From contig NZ_CANMJE010000001.1 of NCBI RefSeq assembly GCF_947498095.1, positions 1 to 64,000 on the forward strand: DNA of 64,000 bases, read 5' to 3'. Each line of letters starts with the position of its first letter. Position 1 is the first letter of the stretch. This document shows positions 8,560-18,139 of the stretch, one piece after another. The DNA comes from an uncultured Shimia sp. Lineage in GTDB: Bacteria > Pseudomonadota > Alphaproteobacteria > Rhodobacterales > Rhodobacteraceae. The notes under the pieces were generated by a model. The model ran no database searches. It was not told the origin of the DNA and was given only the letters and a program-made list of their open reading frames with translations. Made by a program: the position numbers and the translations under genes.

Positions 8560-9157
8560 CCACATTCCCGTCACATTTGACCGATTTGGACGGCAGATTA
8601 AGACATACATGCCATACGCACGAATCAATTTGTTCCGAAGCTGGGGACATTTATCGGTTCTCGGCATGACTGTTTCCCGAATAGCAATAACCTCGGGATT
8701 ATTGTTGCCACAGAAGGCTGACGTAAGGTCAAGGATTAATGGTTCCGGATTGGAAACGTTGCACGACTTAAAAGTCGCCCGCTCACCACTTGTAAACAGG
8801 TGAAGCAACCCTTCAACCAAATTTCTTCACTTAAATCCAGATGGTTACTCCTCTTCTTTTTTCCAAATTCGGAAACAATGCCACGATTCAGATTGATCGA
8901 GATCTCTCTTGGACAGATCAAAAGTAGATCATTAAGTACAAAAAAAGGCGAAATGTGGCATCTTTGGGTTTTGTTAAAGGCGCGATTGAAGCATGTTTAG
9001 GTCACGCCTAACTGGGGGGCGACATGTGGCTCGGGGCGGCCAACCAAAAATTTGATGCATCTGCGTGGTGCAATCGTACGAATTGCGAGCTGCGGACACC
9101 TTGTCCGTCGGTTTTGCGGGTGCGCCGAATGCGGCACGCGCTTGAGAAGAGGTTACT
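8560..9157. other. Long upstream region of the RTX gene
   Basis: 598 bp without a supported gene. It is more AT-rich than the flanks, with A-tracts around 8935-8950. Short open frames (such as 8609-8803) have no recognisable motif or binding site. It presumably carries the promoter and regulatory sites of the giant RTX gene. The start at 9158 is preceded by gagaagaggttact, which contains an AGAGG ribosome binding site. Confidence 0.5.
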
Positions 9158-12100
9158 ATGGCTGATCTTAGTGGTCCTGGTGTTGTCGCGGGCACTGAGA
9201 ACGACGATACCATCAACGGCGGATACACCGATGGTGATGGTGATTCCGTAACAAGCGGAAATGATGTTGTTTTTGGCCTTGGTGGAGATGATTCCATCGA
9301 AGCTGGAGACGGTAACGATACCATTCATGGTGACAGCGGGGCCTCTGGGTCGGGCTCTTCGACCAAAGTAATCGACTTCAACGACCTCGCTGCGGGCACT
9401 CTGGTGTCTGATCAGTATGCTGGCGTTTCGATCGAATCCTACCACTCCGGCACGCCGACGATGATCTTTGACACGTCGAACCCGACTGGCGGCGACACAG
9501 ATCTGGCCACAAACAATCTGGGCGGAGTTTTGATCCTGTCAGAAGACGGCGACAGCTCGGATCCGGATGACAATTCTGATGGCGGCAAGATGGTTTTCAA
9601 TTTCGACGATCCGGTCGACGTGAACCAGCTGACCTTCCTCGACATCGACGAAGACTATGTAAAGGTTAAGTTTTACGACGCCAACGGCGACAAAATCGGC
9701 GAAGTCAAAACTTACGGTGGCGACGACAATTCCCAGATCATCCAAGACTATGACATGACGGGTGTCAGCAAAATGGTCGTTGAGATGAAAAGCTCGGGAG
9801 CGATCGACAACCTGACATACACCAGCGATGCGCCCTCGGGCCCAGGTGATTTCGGTGACGACGTGATCTTTGGCGAAGGCGGCGAAGACCTGATCTATGG
9901 TGAGGGCGGCAGCGATACCATCGACGGCGGAACCGGTGACGATACGATCTATGGTGGTTACGGCGACCAGGAAGCTGGCGGAACACGCGAAAGCTTCAAT
10001 TGGAGCGAACTGACCGAAGGTGGTTCAACGGTTTCAGATGGGGATGATCCGACCAGCGGTCAGACTCAGGATACAGGCTCCGTCGAGGTCACATATACTG
10101 TCCTTGAATACGATCACGGGAAACCTCGTTTCGAAGACGACACACAGAACGTCGGCGGAATTGACGACGGATCCGAAACCATTGATTCCTCTAGCTCATT
10201 GGAATCGCGGACAGATGATGACGGTGACAAAGACGTTGTTCAGCTTGAGTTTTCTAGTGCAGTTTCGAACGTCGACTTCCGTGTGAACGACATCGACCAC
10301 GACTCTGTGGTCACCATTCTGGCGTTTGACGCGGACGGGAATGCAATTCCGGTCACATTGACCGCAAGCGGCAACACCGACCTTGATCTGGAAGATACAG
10401 ATAGCGTTGCAGGAGACGATACAGCGCGCGCAACAGGCAATTCTGGCTCAAACACCGAGGACGACAACTCCATCCTGGTTGAAATTGCCGGACCAGTCGC
10501 GACCATCCAGATCATTCACGAAAATGATGGTGGCGATAATAGCAACGTCAATATCACCGACGTCTTCTATGACACGCCGGTTGTGTCTCTTGATGGGTTG
10601 GACGAAGGGGATCTGATCCTCGGCGGCGAAGGCGACGACTTGATCTTTGGCGAAGAGGGTGATGACACCATCTATGGCCAAGACGGATCTGACACTGTCG
10701 AAGGTCAAGACGGTGATGACATCATCTATGGCGGCAGCGGCGACGGCATCCCGACAACCTCTCATGAGATCTTTGAGTGGTCAGAGGAAACCGACTTTGC
10801 CGATGGTCAGGATGTGTCGGGCTTTACCCAAGACACTGGCAGCGCCAATATCACGTTCTCAACCGTGAGCCAAAGCTCTGGCGTTGACACCGAATACGAC
10901 ACCTCCACGCAGGACGTAAGCGAGCTTGACGCCGAAGTTGGCGCCAACTCTTCCTTGGTGTCCGTTCTGAATGATGATGCAAATTCAGCGACTTACGCTT
11001 GGGCATCTGACACTCCCATCGAGAATGTTGAATTCCGCATCAACGACATCGACGGCGATGGCCGGGTTGTTGTGCGTGCATGGGACGAGAACGACAACCC
11101 AATCGAAGTCGTGCTTACTGACGCGGGTTCTGGCCTTGCACTTTCGGATGCCGATGGCGTTGCCGGAGCGGAAACCGCTACCAGCATCGACAACGACTAT
11201 ACCGATAACGACAACCCCGAGCATTCGGTCCTTGTGACCATTCCTGGCCCGGTTTCCCGTTGGGAAGTTCAGCACGAACAGGACGGCGGAAACAATTCCG
11301 GCGTCACCGTGACGGACATCACCTTTGACGTGACAACAATTGTGACCGACACCGATGACGGCGCAGGTGACTCGCTGGTTGGCGGTGATGGCGATGACTC
11401 GATCTACGGCGAAGGCGGAGACGACACCATTGAAGGTGGCGACGGCTCTGACTCGATTGAAGGCGGCGAAGGCAATGATCTCATCGAGTCGGGAACGGGC
11501 GATCTTGCGGATCAACTGCCCGACCTCGGTTTCCCGGGTTACGGTCCTGTCCCGCCAATTGCAGCGGACAGTGATCCCGATGATGACCGCGATTATGTCG
11601 ACGGCGGCGCTGGCAATGACACCATCTCGACCGGTGATGATGCCGACACAATTCTGGGCGGCACCGGCAACGATGAGATCGATGGCGGCGTTGACGCCGA
11701 TGATATCGACGGCGGTGAAGGCGACGACACCATCATTGGTGGCGAAGGTTCAGACACCATCGACGGCGGCGACGACGACGACCTGATCTATGGCGGTCTC
11801 GACCCCATCTTCCCTGACTCGTTGAACATCAAAGATGACGACGATACCTTTGGACCCGATCCCGAGCCTGACAATGGCCGCGACCTGATCGACGGTGGCG
11901 CCGGTAACGACACCATCTTTGGTCAGGACGACGATGACACCATCTTTGGTGGCACCGGCAATGACTGGATCGATGCGGGTATCGACGACGACAGTGTCGA
12001 TGGCGGCTCGGGCGTTGATATCATTTCTGGCGACCACGGCGACGACACCCTGTCCGGCGGCGACGACACCGACCTTGTCCTTGGTGGTATCGGCGACGAC

Positions 12101-14086
12101 GACATCAGCGGTGACGCCGGTCGTGACATCCTTGGTGGTGGCGAAGGCAGCGACACCGTCGACGCCGGTACGGACAGCGACTTTGTCTACGGCGGCGACG
12201 GCGCGGACAGCGTAATTGGTGGCGACGGCAGCGATGTTGTTGCTGGCGGCGAAGGTGACGACGAGATCTATGGCGACGGCACCACGGACGAAGGCAACAC
12301 CGCTGGCGGCGCAGCTGACCTCTTGTTCGGTGGCGAAGGCGAAGATACCCTCGTCGGTGGCTCGGGCGACGACATCCTTGTTGGCGGCGCTGACGCCGAT
12401 GACATGAGCGGTGGCGATGATCGCGACGTCTTTGTCGAAGTTGGCGTGGGCGACCATGTGGACGGCGGCGAAGGTGGTGACGACTACGACACGCTGGTCA
12501 TCAACGGCAACGCGATCATCGAATATGATGAGAGCGATCCGACCTGGGATGGCGTTACCAGCGAAAGCGGCACGATCACCTACTTTGATCTGACGACGTT
12601 GATTACGATTGGATCTTCGACCTTTGAGAATGTCGAGAATGTCATCTACGTCGAAGACCTTCCGAACCCGGAAGAGTTCCTGCAGTCTCTGACGTCTGGC
12701 GACGATGTCCCCACGGTTCTCGCAACCTCTGCTTCAGATGTGTTTGAACCCACCAGCGGCCCCGGCGTTGTCGAAGGCACCCCTGGACCTGACCTGATTG
12801 ACGAGTTCTACGCCGGCGATCCGGATGGAGATGTCGTTGGCCCAGGCGACGACACGATCTTGGGTTTCGACGGCAATGACACCATCGAGGGTCTGGCAGG
12901 CGATGATGATATCATTGCAGGCGATGGTGACGACGTGGTCGATGGCGGCGACGACAACGACATTATCCGTGGCGAAGGGGGCAACGACAGCCTCGAAGGC
13001 GGTGATGGTTTCGACCAGATCTCGGGTGGCGACGACAACGACACTATTGATGGTGGCGCCGACTCGGATGTTCTGGACGGCGGCGACGGCGACGACTCGA
13101 TCACCGGCGGCACCGGCAATGATGGTCTTTACGGCAATACCGGCGATGACTTCCTGGATGGCGGCGATGGCAGCGATCTGGTCGTTGGTGGCGCGGGTGA
13201 CGATACCATCGAGCTTGGTGGTGACGATGGCGACATCGACCTGGCCTTTGGTAACAATGACCAGGACACTTTCCAGAACCTTGGCGGTGGCGACACTGTT
13301 ATAGGTGGCGAAGGTGGCGATGACTTTGACACGATCAATCTGGACGGCTCAATCCCGCCGGGTGGGTCTTACGTCGTAAACTACGACGCGGGCGACCCGA
13401 CCTTTGATCCGGTCACTGGCAAGAGTGAAAGCGGCACGATCACGCTGCTCGATTCGAACGGCGATCCCGCTGGCACGATCACCTTTGGCCAGATCGAGAA
13501 TATCGTCTGCTTCACCCCCGGCACTGTGATCCTGACCACGTCGGGCGAAGTTCCGGTGGAACAGCTCAAGGCAGGTGATCAGGTTGTGACCCGCGACAAC
13601 GGCCTGCAGACCATCCGTTGGGTAGGCAGCAAGGCCCTGTCAGGCCGCAACTTGCTTCAGCGTCCAAATCTGCGTCCGGTGATGATCCGCAAAGGCTCGC
13701 TGGGACCGAACCTGCCAGAGCGCGACATGATGGTCTCGCCCAACCACCGCATGCTGATGGTCAGCCATCAGGCACAGCTTTTGTTTGCAGAAAGCGAAGT
13801 CCTGACGGCGGCCAAGCACATGACCCACTTGGATGGTGTGCATCAGGTGCAGGTTGGTGGTGTTGAGTACGTCCACTTCCTCTGTGACAACCACGAGGTC
13901 GTGCTGGCCAACGGCACATGGAGCGAAAGCTTCCAGCCCGGCGCCTTCTCGATGGGCAGCATGGATGACGCGCAACGCTCGGAAATCTATGACCTGTTCC
14001 CCGAGTTGCAGGATCACAAGGGCCTCGACAACTACACCTCGGCCCGCCTGACGCTGAAAGCGCACGAGGCGAAGCTTCTGGGCTAA
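9158..14086 (+). CDS. Giant RTX calcium-binding protein with C-terminal Hint domain
   Basis: 1642 residues, strongly acidic, without an N-terminal signal peptide; probably exported by a type I system not present here. Order: short RTX patch (about 40-62), beta-rich domain (68-229), RTX patch (231-270), two related beta-sandwich-like domains with NWSEL/EWSEE starts and QDTGS motifs (278-478, 536-728) separated by RTX nonapeptides, a long GGxGxDxhx array (731-1105), an intervening segment, a second array (1215-1388), and a Hint_2-type domain from Cys1451 (CFTPGTVILTTSGEVPVEQL). The Hint block-B motif is VSPNHRML. Hint domains can self-cleave; here Cys and His are kept. The family is common in Roseobacters; a role in adhesion or cell-surface interaction is inferred. 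Confidence 0.88.
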   Translation: MADLSGPGVVAGTENDDTINGGYTDGDGDSVTSGNDVVFGLGGDDSIEAGDGNDTIHGDSGASGSGSSTKVIDFNDLAAGTLVSDQYAGVSIESYHSGTPTMIFDTSNPTGGDTDLATNNLGGVLILSEDGDSSDPDDNSDGGKMVFNFDDPVDVNQLTFLDIDEDYVKVKFYDANGDKIGEVKTYGGDDNSQIIQDYDMTGVSKMVVEMKSSGAIDNLTYTSDAPSGPGDFGDDVIFGEGGEDLIYGEGGSDTIDGGTGDDTIYGGYGDQEAGGTRESFNWSELTEGGSTVSDGDDPTSGQTQDTGSVEVTYTVLEYDHGKPRFEDDTQNVGGIDDGSETIDSSSSLESRTDDDGDKDVVQLEFSSAVSNVDFRVNDIDHDSVVTILAFDADGNAIPVTLTASGNTDLDLEDTDSVAGDDTARATGNSGSNTEDDNSILVEIAGPVATIQIIHENDGGDNSNVNITDVFYDTPVVSLDGLDEGDLILGGEGDDLIFGEEGDDTIYGQDGSDTVEGQDGDDIIYGGSGDGIPTTSHEIFEWSEETDFADGQDVSGFTQDTGSANITFSTVSQSSGVDTEYDTSTQDVSELDAEVGANSSLVSVLNDDANSATYAWASDTPIENVEFRINDIDGDGRVVVRAWDENDNPIEVVLTDAGSGLALSDADGVAGAETATSIDNDYTDNDNPEHSVLVTIPGPVSRWEVQHEQDGGNNSGVTVTDITFDVTTIVTDTDDGAGDSLVGGDGDDSIYGEGGDDTIEGGDGSDSIEGGEGNDLIESGTGDLADQLPDLGFPGYGPVPPIAADSDPDDDRDYVDGGAGNDTISTGDDADTILGGTGNDEIDGGVDADDIDGGEGDDTIIGGEGSDTIDGGDDDDLIYGGLDPIFPDSLNIKDDDDTFGPDPEPDNGRDLIDGGAGNDTIFGQDDDDTIFGGTGNDWIDAGIDDDSVDGGSGVDIISGDHGDDTLSGGDDTDLVLGGIGDDDISGDAGRDILGGGEGSDTVDAGTDSDFVYGGDGADSVIGGDGSDVVAGGEGDDEIYGDGTTDEGNTAGGAADLLFGGEGEDTLVGGSGDDILVGGADADDMSGGDDRDVFVEVGVGDHVDGGEGGDDYDTLVINGNAIIEYDESDPTWDGVTSESGTITYFDLTTLITIGSSTFENVENVIYVEDLPNPEEFLQSLTSGDDVPTVLATSASDVFEPTSGPGVVEGTPGPDLIDEFYAGDPDGDVVGPGDDTILGFDGNDTIEGLAGDDDIIAGDGDDVVDGGDDNDIIRGEGGNDSLEGGDGFDQISGGDDNDTIDGGADSDVLDGGDGDDSITGGTGNDGLYGNTGDDFLDGGDGSDLVVGGAGDDTIELGGDDGDIDLAFGNNDQDTFQNLGGGDTVIGGEGGDDFDTINLDGSIPPGGSYVVNYDAGDPTFDPVTGKSESGTITLLDSNGDPAGTITFGQIENIVCFTPGTVILTTSGEVPVEQLKAGDQVVTRDNGLQTIRWVGSKALSGRNLLQRPNLRPVMIRKGSLGPNLPERDMMVSPNHRMLMVSHQAQLLFAESEVLTAAKHMTHLDGVHQVQVGGVEYVHFLCDNHEVVLANGTWSESFQPGAFSMGSMDDAQRSEIYDLFPELQDHKGLDNYTSARLTLKAHEAKLLG
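11371..12440 (+). repeat. RTX nonapeptide array 1 (coding tandem repeat)
   Basis: Degenerate tandem repeats encoding GGxGxDxxx units (for example GGDGDDSIYGEGGDDTIEGG) within the giant protein, interrupted by two Pro-rich inserts near 11515-11580 and 11800-11870. Each unit is a Ca2+-binding beta-roll turn. At the DNA level this is a run of ggcggcgacg-like words, so assembly or alignment artefacts are possible. Confidence 0.8.
12841..13320 (+). repeat. RTX nonapeptide array 2 (coding tandem repeat)
   Basis: Second block of GGxGxDxxx calcium-binding repeats, directly before the pre-Hint segment of the same protein. It is separated from array 1 by about 130 residues that include a duplicated pre-Hint-like segment. 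Confidence 0.75.
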
Positions 14087-14105
14087 AGTCCACATCGATT
14101 AATAC

Positions 14106-14135
14106 AAAAGGGCGGTCCATTGGGCCGCCCTTTTT
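14106..14135 (+). terminator. Rho-independent terminator after RTX gene
   Basis: The stem AAGGGCGG...CCGCCCTT with a short loop (tccattggg) is followed by a T-run at 14131-14135, 20 bp after the RTX stop. The A-tract on the other side lets it also serve the convergent SDR gene. Confidence 0.85.
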
Positions 14136-14156
14136 GTTGGCGGGAACGCCGGATGC

Positions 14157-15104
14157 TTAAAGGCTCCAGCTAAACCCCGTGTCCTTTTCCGACCGCTCCC
14201 ACAACTTCTGCATGACCATCTTATCATGGGCATACGGTTCCAGAGTTCCCTTCCCAACCGGTCCAACCATTTCCATGCGCCCGGTCGGGCCATAAATGGC
14301 CCTTTGCTCCAATGCATTCTCAGTCGCGCACATGACCTCAGGGTAGGCCCCCTTTTCAGCTGACTGTGCGATCGGCAATTTGGCCATGAACCAGAACATG
14401 ACGCGCGTAATCAGGTTGCCACTCGTCTTGACCAGCGACGTCCTGGAGGCACCGGGATGGCAGACATAAACCTCAACGTTTTTACCGGCCGCTTTAACCC
14501 GGTCCTGCAATTCATAGGCAAACATCATCTGCGCCAGCTTGCTATGGCAATAGGTGCGGTTCTGGTGGTAATTCGCGTCCCAGTTCATATCCTCGAACTG
14601 TATCGTCTTCAGCCCCATTTTGTAGCCCAGGCTCGCGACGACAACGATCCTGCCCTGCGTTTCCTCGATGCGATTAAAAAGCGCACCGCACAAAACAAAA
14701 TGGCCGTAGTGATTGGTCCCTAGCTGGCTTTCAAATCCGTCAACTGTAAGCACCTGTTTCGGCACCTGCGCAATGGCAGCATTGCAGATGAGCCCGTCAA
14801 TACGCGGCACCGTTTTCAGCACCTCTGCCGCTGCCTCTCGGACGCTCGCCAGCACGGCAAGATCCATCAATACAAAACTCACATCCGCGCCGGCGCCAAA
14901 CTCTTTTGTCAGCAGGTTAATAGCCGCCGCCGATTTGTCGGCATTACGGTTCAGCATCACGACCCTTGCCCCTTTTGATAAAAGGATACGACTGGCTTCA
15001 AATCCTGCCCCTGCAGTGGTTCCGGTGATGACATAAGTTTTGCCCTTCAACGAGCCAAGTCGTGCAGGCGTCCAACCTTGCTGCCCAAGTGTTTCGCGTA
15101 CCAA
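14157..15104 (-). CDS. Short-chain dehydrogenase/reductase (retinol/protochlorophyllide-reductase-like)
   Basis: 315 residues with an NAD(P)-binding Rossmann fold: TGTTAGAGFE (TGxxxGxG, about 28-37), NRNAD after strand 2 suggesting NADP use, CNAAIA, and the catalytic YCHSK (YxxxK). The upstream Ser lies in VVASLGYKMG. Length and the late HPGASRTSL loop resemble WW-domain oxidoreductase/protochlorophyllide-reductase-like SDRs. It is divergent from an AraC-type regulator, a common pairing for alcohol/aldehyde reductases induced by reactive aldehydes. Substrate unknown. Confidence 0.82.
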   Translation of the reverse strand: MVRETLGQQGWTPARLGSLKGKTYVITGTTAGAGFEASRILLSKGARVVMLNRNADKSAAAINLLTKEFGAGADVSFVLMDLAVLASVREAAAEVLKTVPRIDGLICNAAIAQVPKQVLTVDGFESQLGTNHYGHFVLCGALFNRIEETQGRIVVVASLGYKMGLKTIQFEDMNWDANYHQNRTYCHSKLAQMMFAYELQDRVKAAGKNVEVYVCHPGASRTSLVKTSGNLITRVMFWFMAKLPIAQSAEKGAYPEVMCATENALEQRAIYGPTGRMEMVGPVGKGTLEPYAHDKMVMQKLWERSEKDTGFSWSL

Positions 15105-15272
15105 TTCTATGCTCCTTTACTCCGCCTACCTGCATCATTCGGTGCTCTTGGCGGCCAACTTGAAATGACAAATATCTCTCAAAGCCACCACAAAACAGAT
15201 GAATTTCTGGCAAATACTTGCCTATTCATATCAATAGAGTACAAATTGCATTCATTATCTCTGGAACTCGGC

Positions 15273-16172
15273 ATGAGCAAACAACAAATCCTGCACCTTA
15301 TCGAAAGCAGGATGCACAACGATGGCATGATCGAAACCGGTATCAGCGGTATTCAGATTTTCCGGATGACGGAGCCCGTACGCTGCGCGCCGGCAGTCTA
15401 TGACCCCTGCGTTATCGCCATCGTTAGCGGTACGAAAGAGGCGCTCTTGGACGGGCAGCGATACAAGTATGACAGCCAAAAGTACTTGTGTTGTCCAATG
15501 TCCATGCCAGTCGAGGCTGGCACGCCCAAGGCTTCTCCCGATAACCCCTTGCTGGGTGTATATATCTCGCTCGATACGCGCGCGATAACCGAACTCGCCA
15601 TCGAAATGGACATTGATGCCGGTATAGCGCGACAGCCCAGAGTTGGTCGGCGCCCGCAAGCGTTGTCTTTAGCCCGATGGAGCGATGATTTTACCGACGC
15701 CCTCCTGAGACTGTTGCAGGTAAGCGAAAATGCCACCGATGCCGCCGTTCTTGGCAGGGGCAGGCTGAAAGAGTTGCACTATGCAATCCTCAAGGGCGAA
15801 GCAGGTCTCGCCGCGCGACGCGCCTTTGGTACCAGTAACGATATCGCCCGCACGATCGACCTTCTGTCCTCCCGGCTCGATGAAACGATCTCTATTGACG
15901 AAATGGCAGCCCAAGTCGGCATGAGTCGTGCTGTTTTTCACCGCAGGTTCAAAGAGGCAACCACCATGTCACCAATCCAGTTTGTGAAATCCATGCGCCT
16001 CAACAAGGCGGCAATGAAAATCGCCAGCGGCTTGACAGTGACCCAGGCCGCAATGGACGTTGGATATGTCAGCACCTCTCAGTTCAGCCGCGAGTTCAAA
16101 CGTATGTATGGCAAATCCCCCCGGCAATGGTTCGATGCGCAACAATTTCTTGCCGAGCGGGCGCGACTTTGA
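15273..16172 (+). CDS. AraC-family transcriptional regulator (AraC_N type)
   Basis: 299 residues. The N-terminal AraC_N domain shows FRMTEPVRCAPAVYDPCV and VSGTKEALLDGQRYKYD, like YqhC-type regulators. The C-terminal double HTH is SIDEMAAQVGMSRAVFHRRF and TVTQAAMDVGYVSTSQFSRE followed by FKRMYGKSPRQW. The start at 15273 (MSKQQILHLI) fits the usual length. The frame is open to 15078, but that stretch is the divergent promoter region shared with the SDR gene. It probably activates the SDR; YqhC activates an aldehyde reductase in Escherichia coli, so an aldehyde inducer is possible. Confidence 0.85.
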   Translation: MSKQQILHLIESRMHNDGMIETGISGIQIFRMTEPVRCAPAVYDPCVIAIVSGTKEALLDGQRYKYDSQKYLCCPMSMPVEAGTPKASPDNPLLGVYISLDTRAITELAIEMDIDAGIARQPRVGRRPQALSLARWSDDFTDALLRLLQVSENATDAAVLGRGRLKELHYAILKGEAGLAARRAFGTSNDIARTIDLLSSRLDETISIDEMAAQVGMSRAVFHRRFKEATTMSPIQFVKSMRLNKAAMKIASGLTVTQAAMDVGYVSTSQFSREFKRMYGKSPRQWFDAQQFLAERARL

Positions 16173-16196
16173 AGGCCGGAGTTTGTGAGCTTTGTA

Positions 16197-16223
16197 TAGG
16201 GGTCTCGCACATGACCCTTTTTT
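16197..16223 (+). terminator. Probable terminator after araC-type gene
   Basis: GGGTC tcgcacat GACCC hairpin (extendable by a G-T and an A-T pair) followed by a run of six T residues, 25 bp beyond the regulator stop. The stem is short, so efficiency is uncertain. Confidence 0.55.
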
Positions 16224-16252
16224 GAACGCTTGCTTAAGTTACACAAAATGAT

Positions 16253-16262
16253 TAACATGTTA
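16253..16262. promoter_or_regulatory. Palindrome TAACATGTTA upstream of hpaD
   Basis: Perfect 10-bp palindrome in an AT-rich stretch, 33 bp before the hpaD start. It is a candidate operator for the operon's own GntR-type regulator. The assignment is inferred from position only. Confidence 0.35.
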
Positions 16263-16295
16263 TCTAATTAAAGCGCGAAACAGAGGAGTGCGACA

Positions 16296-17276
16296 ATGCC
16301 AGTCCCAGCCCCGAACCTTTATCCCGACTTCAACATCGTGCGGCTCAGCCATGTGGAGTATCGCGTGACCGACCTTGCGCGCAGCCGGGCCTTTTATGTC
16401 GACACGCTGGGTTTGCAGGTCACTTTCGAGGATGACAGCCACATCTATCTGCGCGCGATGGAAGAGCGCGGACACCATTGTATTGTACTGGTTCAGGCAG
16501 AGACCGCCGAAGTGGGCGTGCTGGGCTTTAAACTTTTTGATGAGCCGGACCTCGACAAGGCGGCGGAGTGGTTTGCAGCCCGCGATCTGCCAGTTGAATG
16601 GGTAGACCGTCCCCATATGGGTCGCACCCTGCGCACCCGCGACCCTTGGGGCATTCCGCTCGAGTTCTACGTCAAGATGGACCGCCTCGCGCCGATCCAT
16701 CAGGAATACAAACGCTACAACGGCGTCAAACCCCTGCGCATCGACCATTTCAACATGTTTTCGGCGGACGTCGACGCCAGCGTCGCCTTTTATAACAGCA
16801 TGGGCTTTCGCGCGACCGAGTACACCGAAGACGCAGAAACTGGCCGGGTCTGGGCAGCATGGATGCACCGCAAGGGCGGCGTGCACGATGTGGCCTTCAC
16901 CAATGGACATGGCCCCCGCTTGCACCACACCGCCTTTTGGGTGCCGACGCCTTTGAACATCATCGACCTGCTTGATCTCATGGCCACCACCGGTTGGGTC
17001 GACAACATCGAACGCGGCCCCGGTCGCCACGGCATCTCTAACGCCTTCTTCCTCTATGTCCTCGACCCCGACGGCCACCGGATTGAGATTTACTGCTCGG
17101 ACTACCAGACCGTCGACCCAGACCTTGAACCGATCAAGTGGGATCTCAAAGACCCGCAGCGCCAAACCCTCTGGGGGGCCGCCGCACCCCGCAGCTGGTT
17201 TGAACACGGCTCAACCTTTGAAGGGGCCAAAACCCGCGACAGCGATCTCAAGTCGCAACCGATCATCGCCCCCTGA
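16296..17276 (+). CDS. hpaD: 3,4-dihydroxyphenylacetate (homoprotocatechuate) 2,3-dioxygenase, type I extradiol
   Basis: 326 residues with two vicinal-oxygen-chelate modules (HVEYRVTDLARSRAFYVDTL at about 19-38, and RIDHFNMFSADVDASVAFYN). Metal ligands by alignment with the Brevibacterium enzyme (His155, His214, Glu267) are His151, His210 and Glu264 here, in DHFNMF, LHHTAFW and RIEIYCSD. It cleaves homoprotocatechuate to 5-carboxymethyl-2-hydroxymuconate semialdehyde using Fe(II) or Mn(II). A good binding site (cagaggagtgc) precedes the ATG. It is followed by the aldolase hpaI and a GntR regulator. The intermediate genes hpaE, hpaF, hpaG and hpaH are absent here. Confidence 0.87.
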   Translation: MPVPAPNLYPDFNIVRLSHVEYRVTDLARSRAFYVDTLGLQVTFEDDSHIYLRAMEERGHHCIVLVQAETAEVGVLGFKLFDEPDLDKAAEWFAARDLPVEWVDRPHMGRTLRTRDPWGIPLEFYVKMDRLAPIHQEYKRYNGVKPLRIDHFNMFSADVDASVAFYNSMGFRATEYTEDAETGRVWAAWMHRKGGVHDVAFTNGHGPRLHHTAFWVPTPLNIIDLLDLMATTGWVDNIERGPGRHGISNAFFLYVLDPDGHRIEIYCSDYQTVDPDLEPIKWDLKDPQRQTLWGAAAPRSWFEHGSTFEGAKTRDSDLKSQPIIAP

Positions 17277-17339
17277 CCCTCTGGACAAACGCCCGGTCCG
17301 GCGATTTGATGCGCCGGAAAACAGACGAAAGACACCCCC

Positions 17340-18113
17340 ATGCCCGCACCCCACAACTCATTCAAAGCCGCCCTCGCCGCGAAGCAGCCTCAAATCGGCC
17401 TCTGGGTCTCAAACGGCGAAGCTGCTGTGACCGAAATGATTGCAACCGCCGATTTCGACTGGCTGGTGCTGGATGGTGAACATGCCCCGAACGACCTGCG
17501 CTCTTTGCGCGATCAGTTGATGGTGGTGGAACCCGCCTCGGCCCACGGCGTGGTGCGCATACCCTTTGGCGAAGCATGGATGGTCAAACAGGCGCTGGAT
17601 GCCGGCGCCCAGACAATCCTTGTCCCCATGGTCGACACCGCGGATCAGGCGCGGGACATGGCCAGCGCCATGCGCTACCCGCCCTTGGGCATTCGCGGCA
17701 TGGGCGCCAGCGGCGGGCGTGTCTCGCATTTTGGCAAGATGGCCGACTATGTGCAGACCGCCAACGATCAAGTCTGCCTTCTGGTTCAGGCCGAGAGCCG
17801 CGCCGCGTTGAGTAATCTCGAAGAGATGCTGACCGTGGACGGTGTCGACGGCGTATTTATTGGCCCCGCTGACCTCTCCGCCGACATGGGCTACCCCGGC
17901 AACGCCGGTGCACCTGAAGTGCAAGAGACCATCGCCGCCACGATCAAAAAGATCGCCGCCAGCGACAAAGCCGCGGGCATCCTCGTGCAGGACCTCGGGT
18001 CAGCTCAGAAATACCTCGACATGGGCGCAACATTCGTCGCCGTAGGGATCGACACAGTGATCTTCGCCAAGGCCATCCGCCAACTCGCCACCGACGCCAA
18101 GGGCTTGCTCTAG
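17340..18113 (+). CDS. hpaI: HpcH/HpaI-family aldolase (4-hydroxy-2-oxoheptanedioate aldolase)
   Basis: 257-residue class II aldolase that splits 4-hydroxy-2-oxoheptanedioate into pyruvate and succinate semialdehyde. Typical segments: IGLWVSNGEAAVTEMIA at the N-terminus, DWLVLDGEHAPNDLRSL with the catalytic region, VVRIPFGEAWMVKQALDAGA, QTILVPMVDTADQA, QAESRAALSN (metal-binding Glu) and GVDGVFIGPADLSADMGY (metal-binding Asp). It lies 63 bp after hpaD, in the same operon. HpaI-like aldolases are promiscuous, so another 2-keto-3-deoxy acid is possible; the hpaD neighbour favours the assignment. Confidence 0.87.
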   Translation: MPAPHNSFKAALAAKQPQIGLWVSNGEAAVTEMIATADFDWLVLDGEHAPNDLRSLRDQLMVVEPASAHGVVRIPFGEAWMVKQALDAGAQTILVPMVDTADQARDMASAMRYPPLGIRGMGASGGRVSHFGKMADYVQTANDQVCLLVQAESRAALSNLEEMLTVDGVDGVFIGPADLSADMGYPGNAGAPEVQETIAATIKKIAASDKAAGILVQDLGSAQKYLDMGATFVAVGIDTVIFAKAIRQLATDAKGLL

Positions 18114-18139
18114 TTTCCACTCCGGCGGATAAAGAGCGC

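Noticed and set aside
11750-12457. 235-codon minus-strand frame rich in Ala and Val
   Set aside because: It is the antisense of the RTX repeat array; the apparent repeats simply reflect the coding repeats.
9275-13320. Regularly spaced repeats considered as a CRISPR array or satellite
   Set aside because: The period is 27 nt (nonapeptide), in frame, with no distinct spacers; they are RTX coding repeats.
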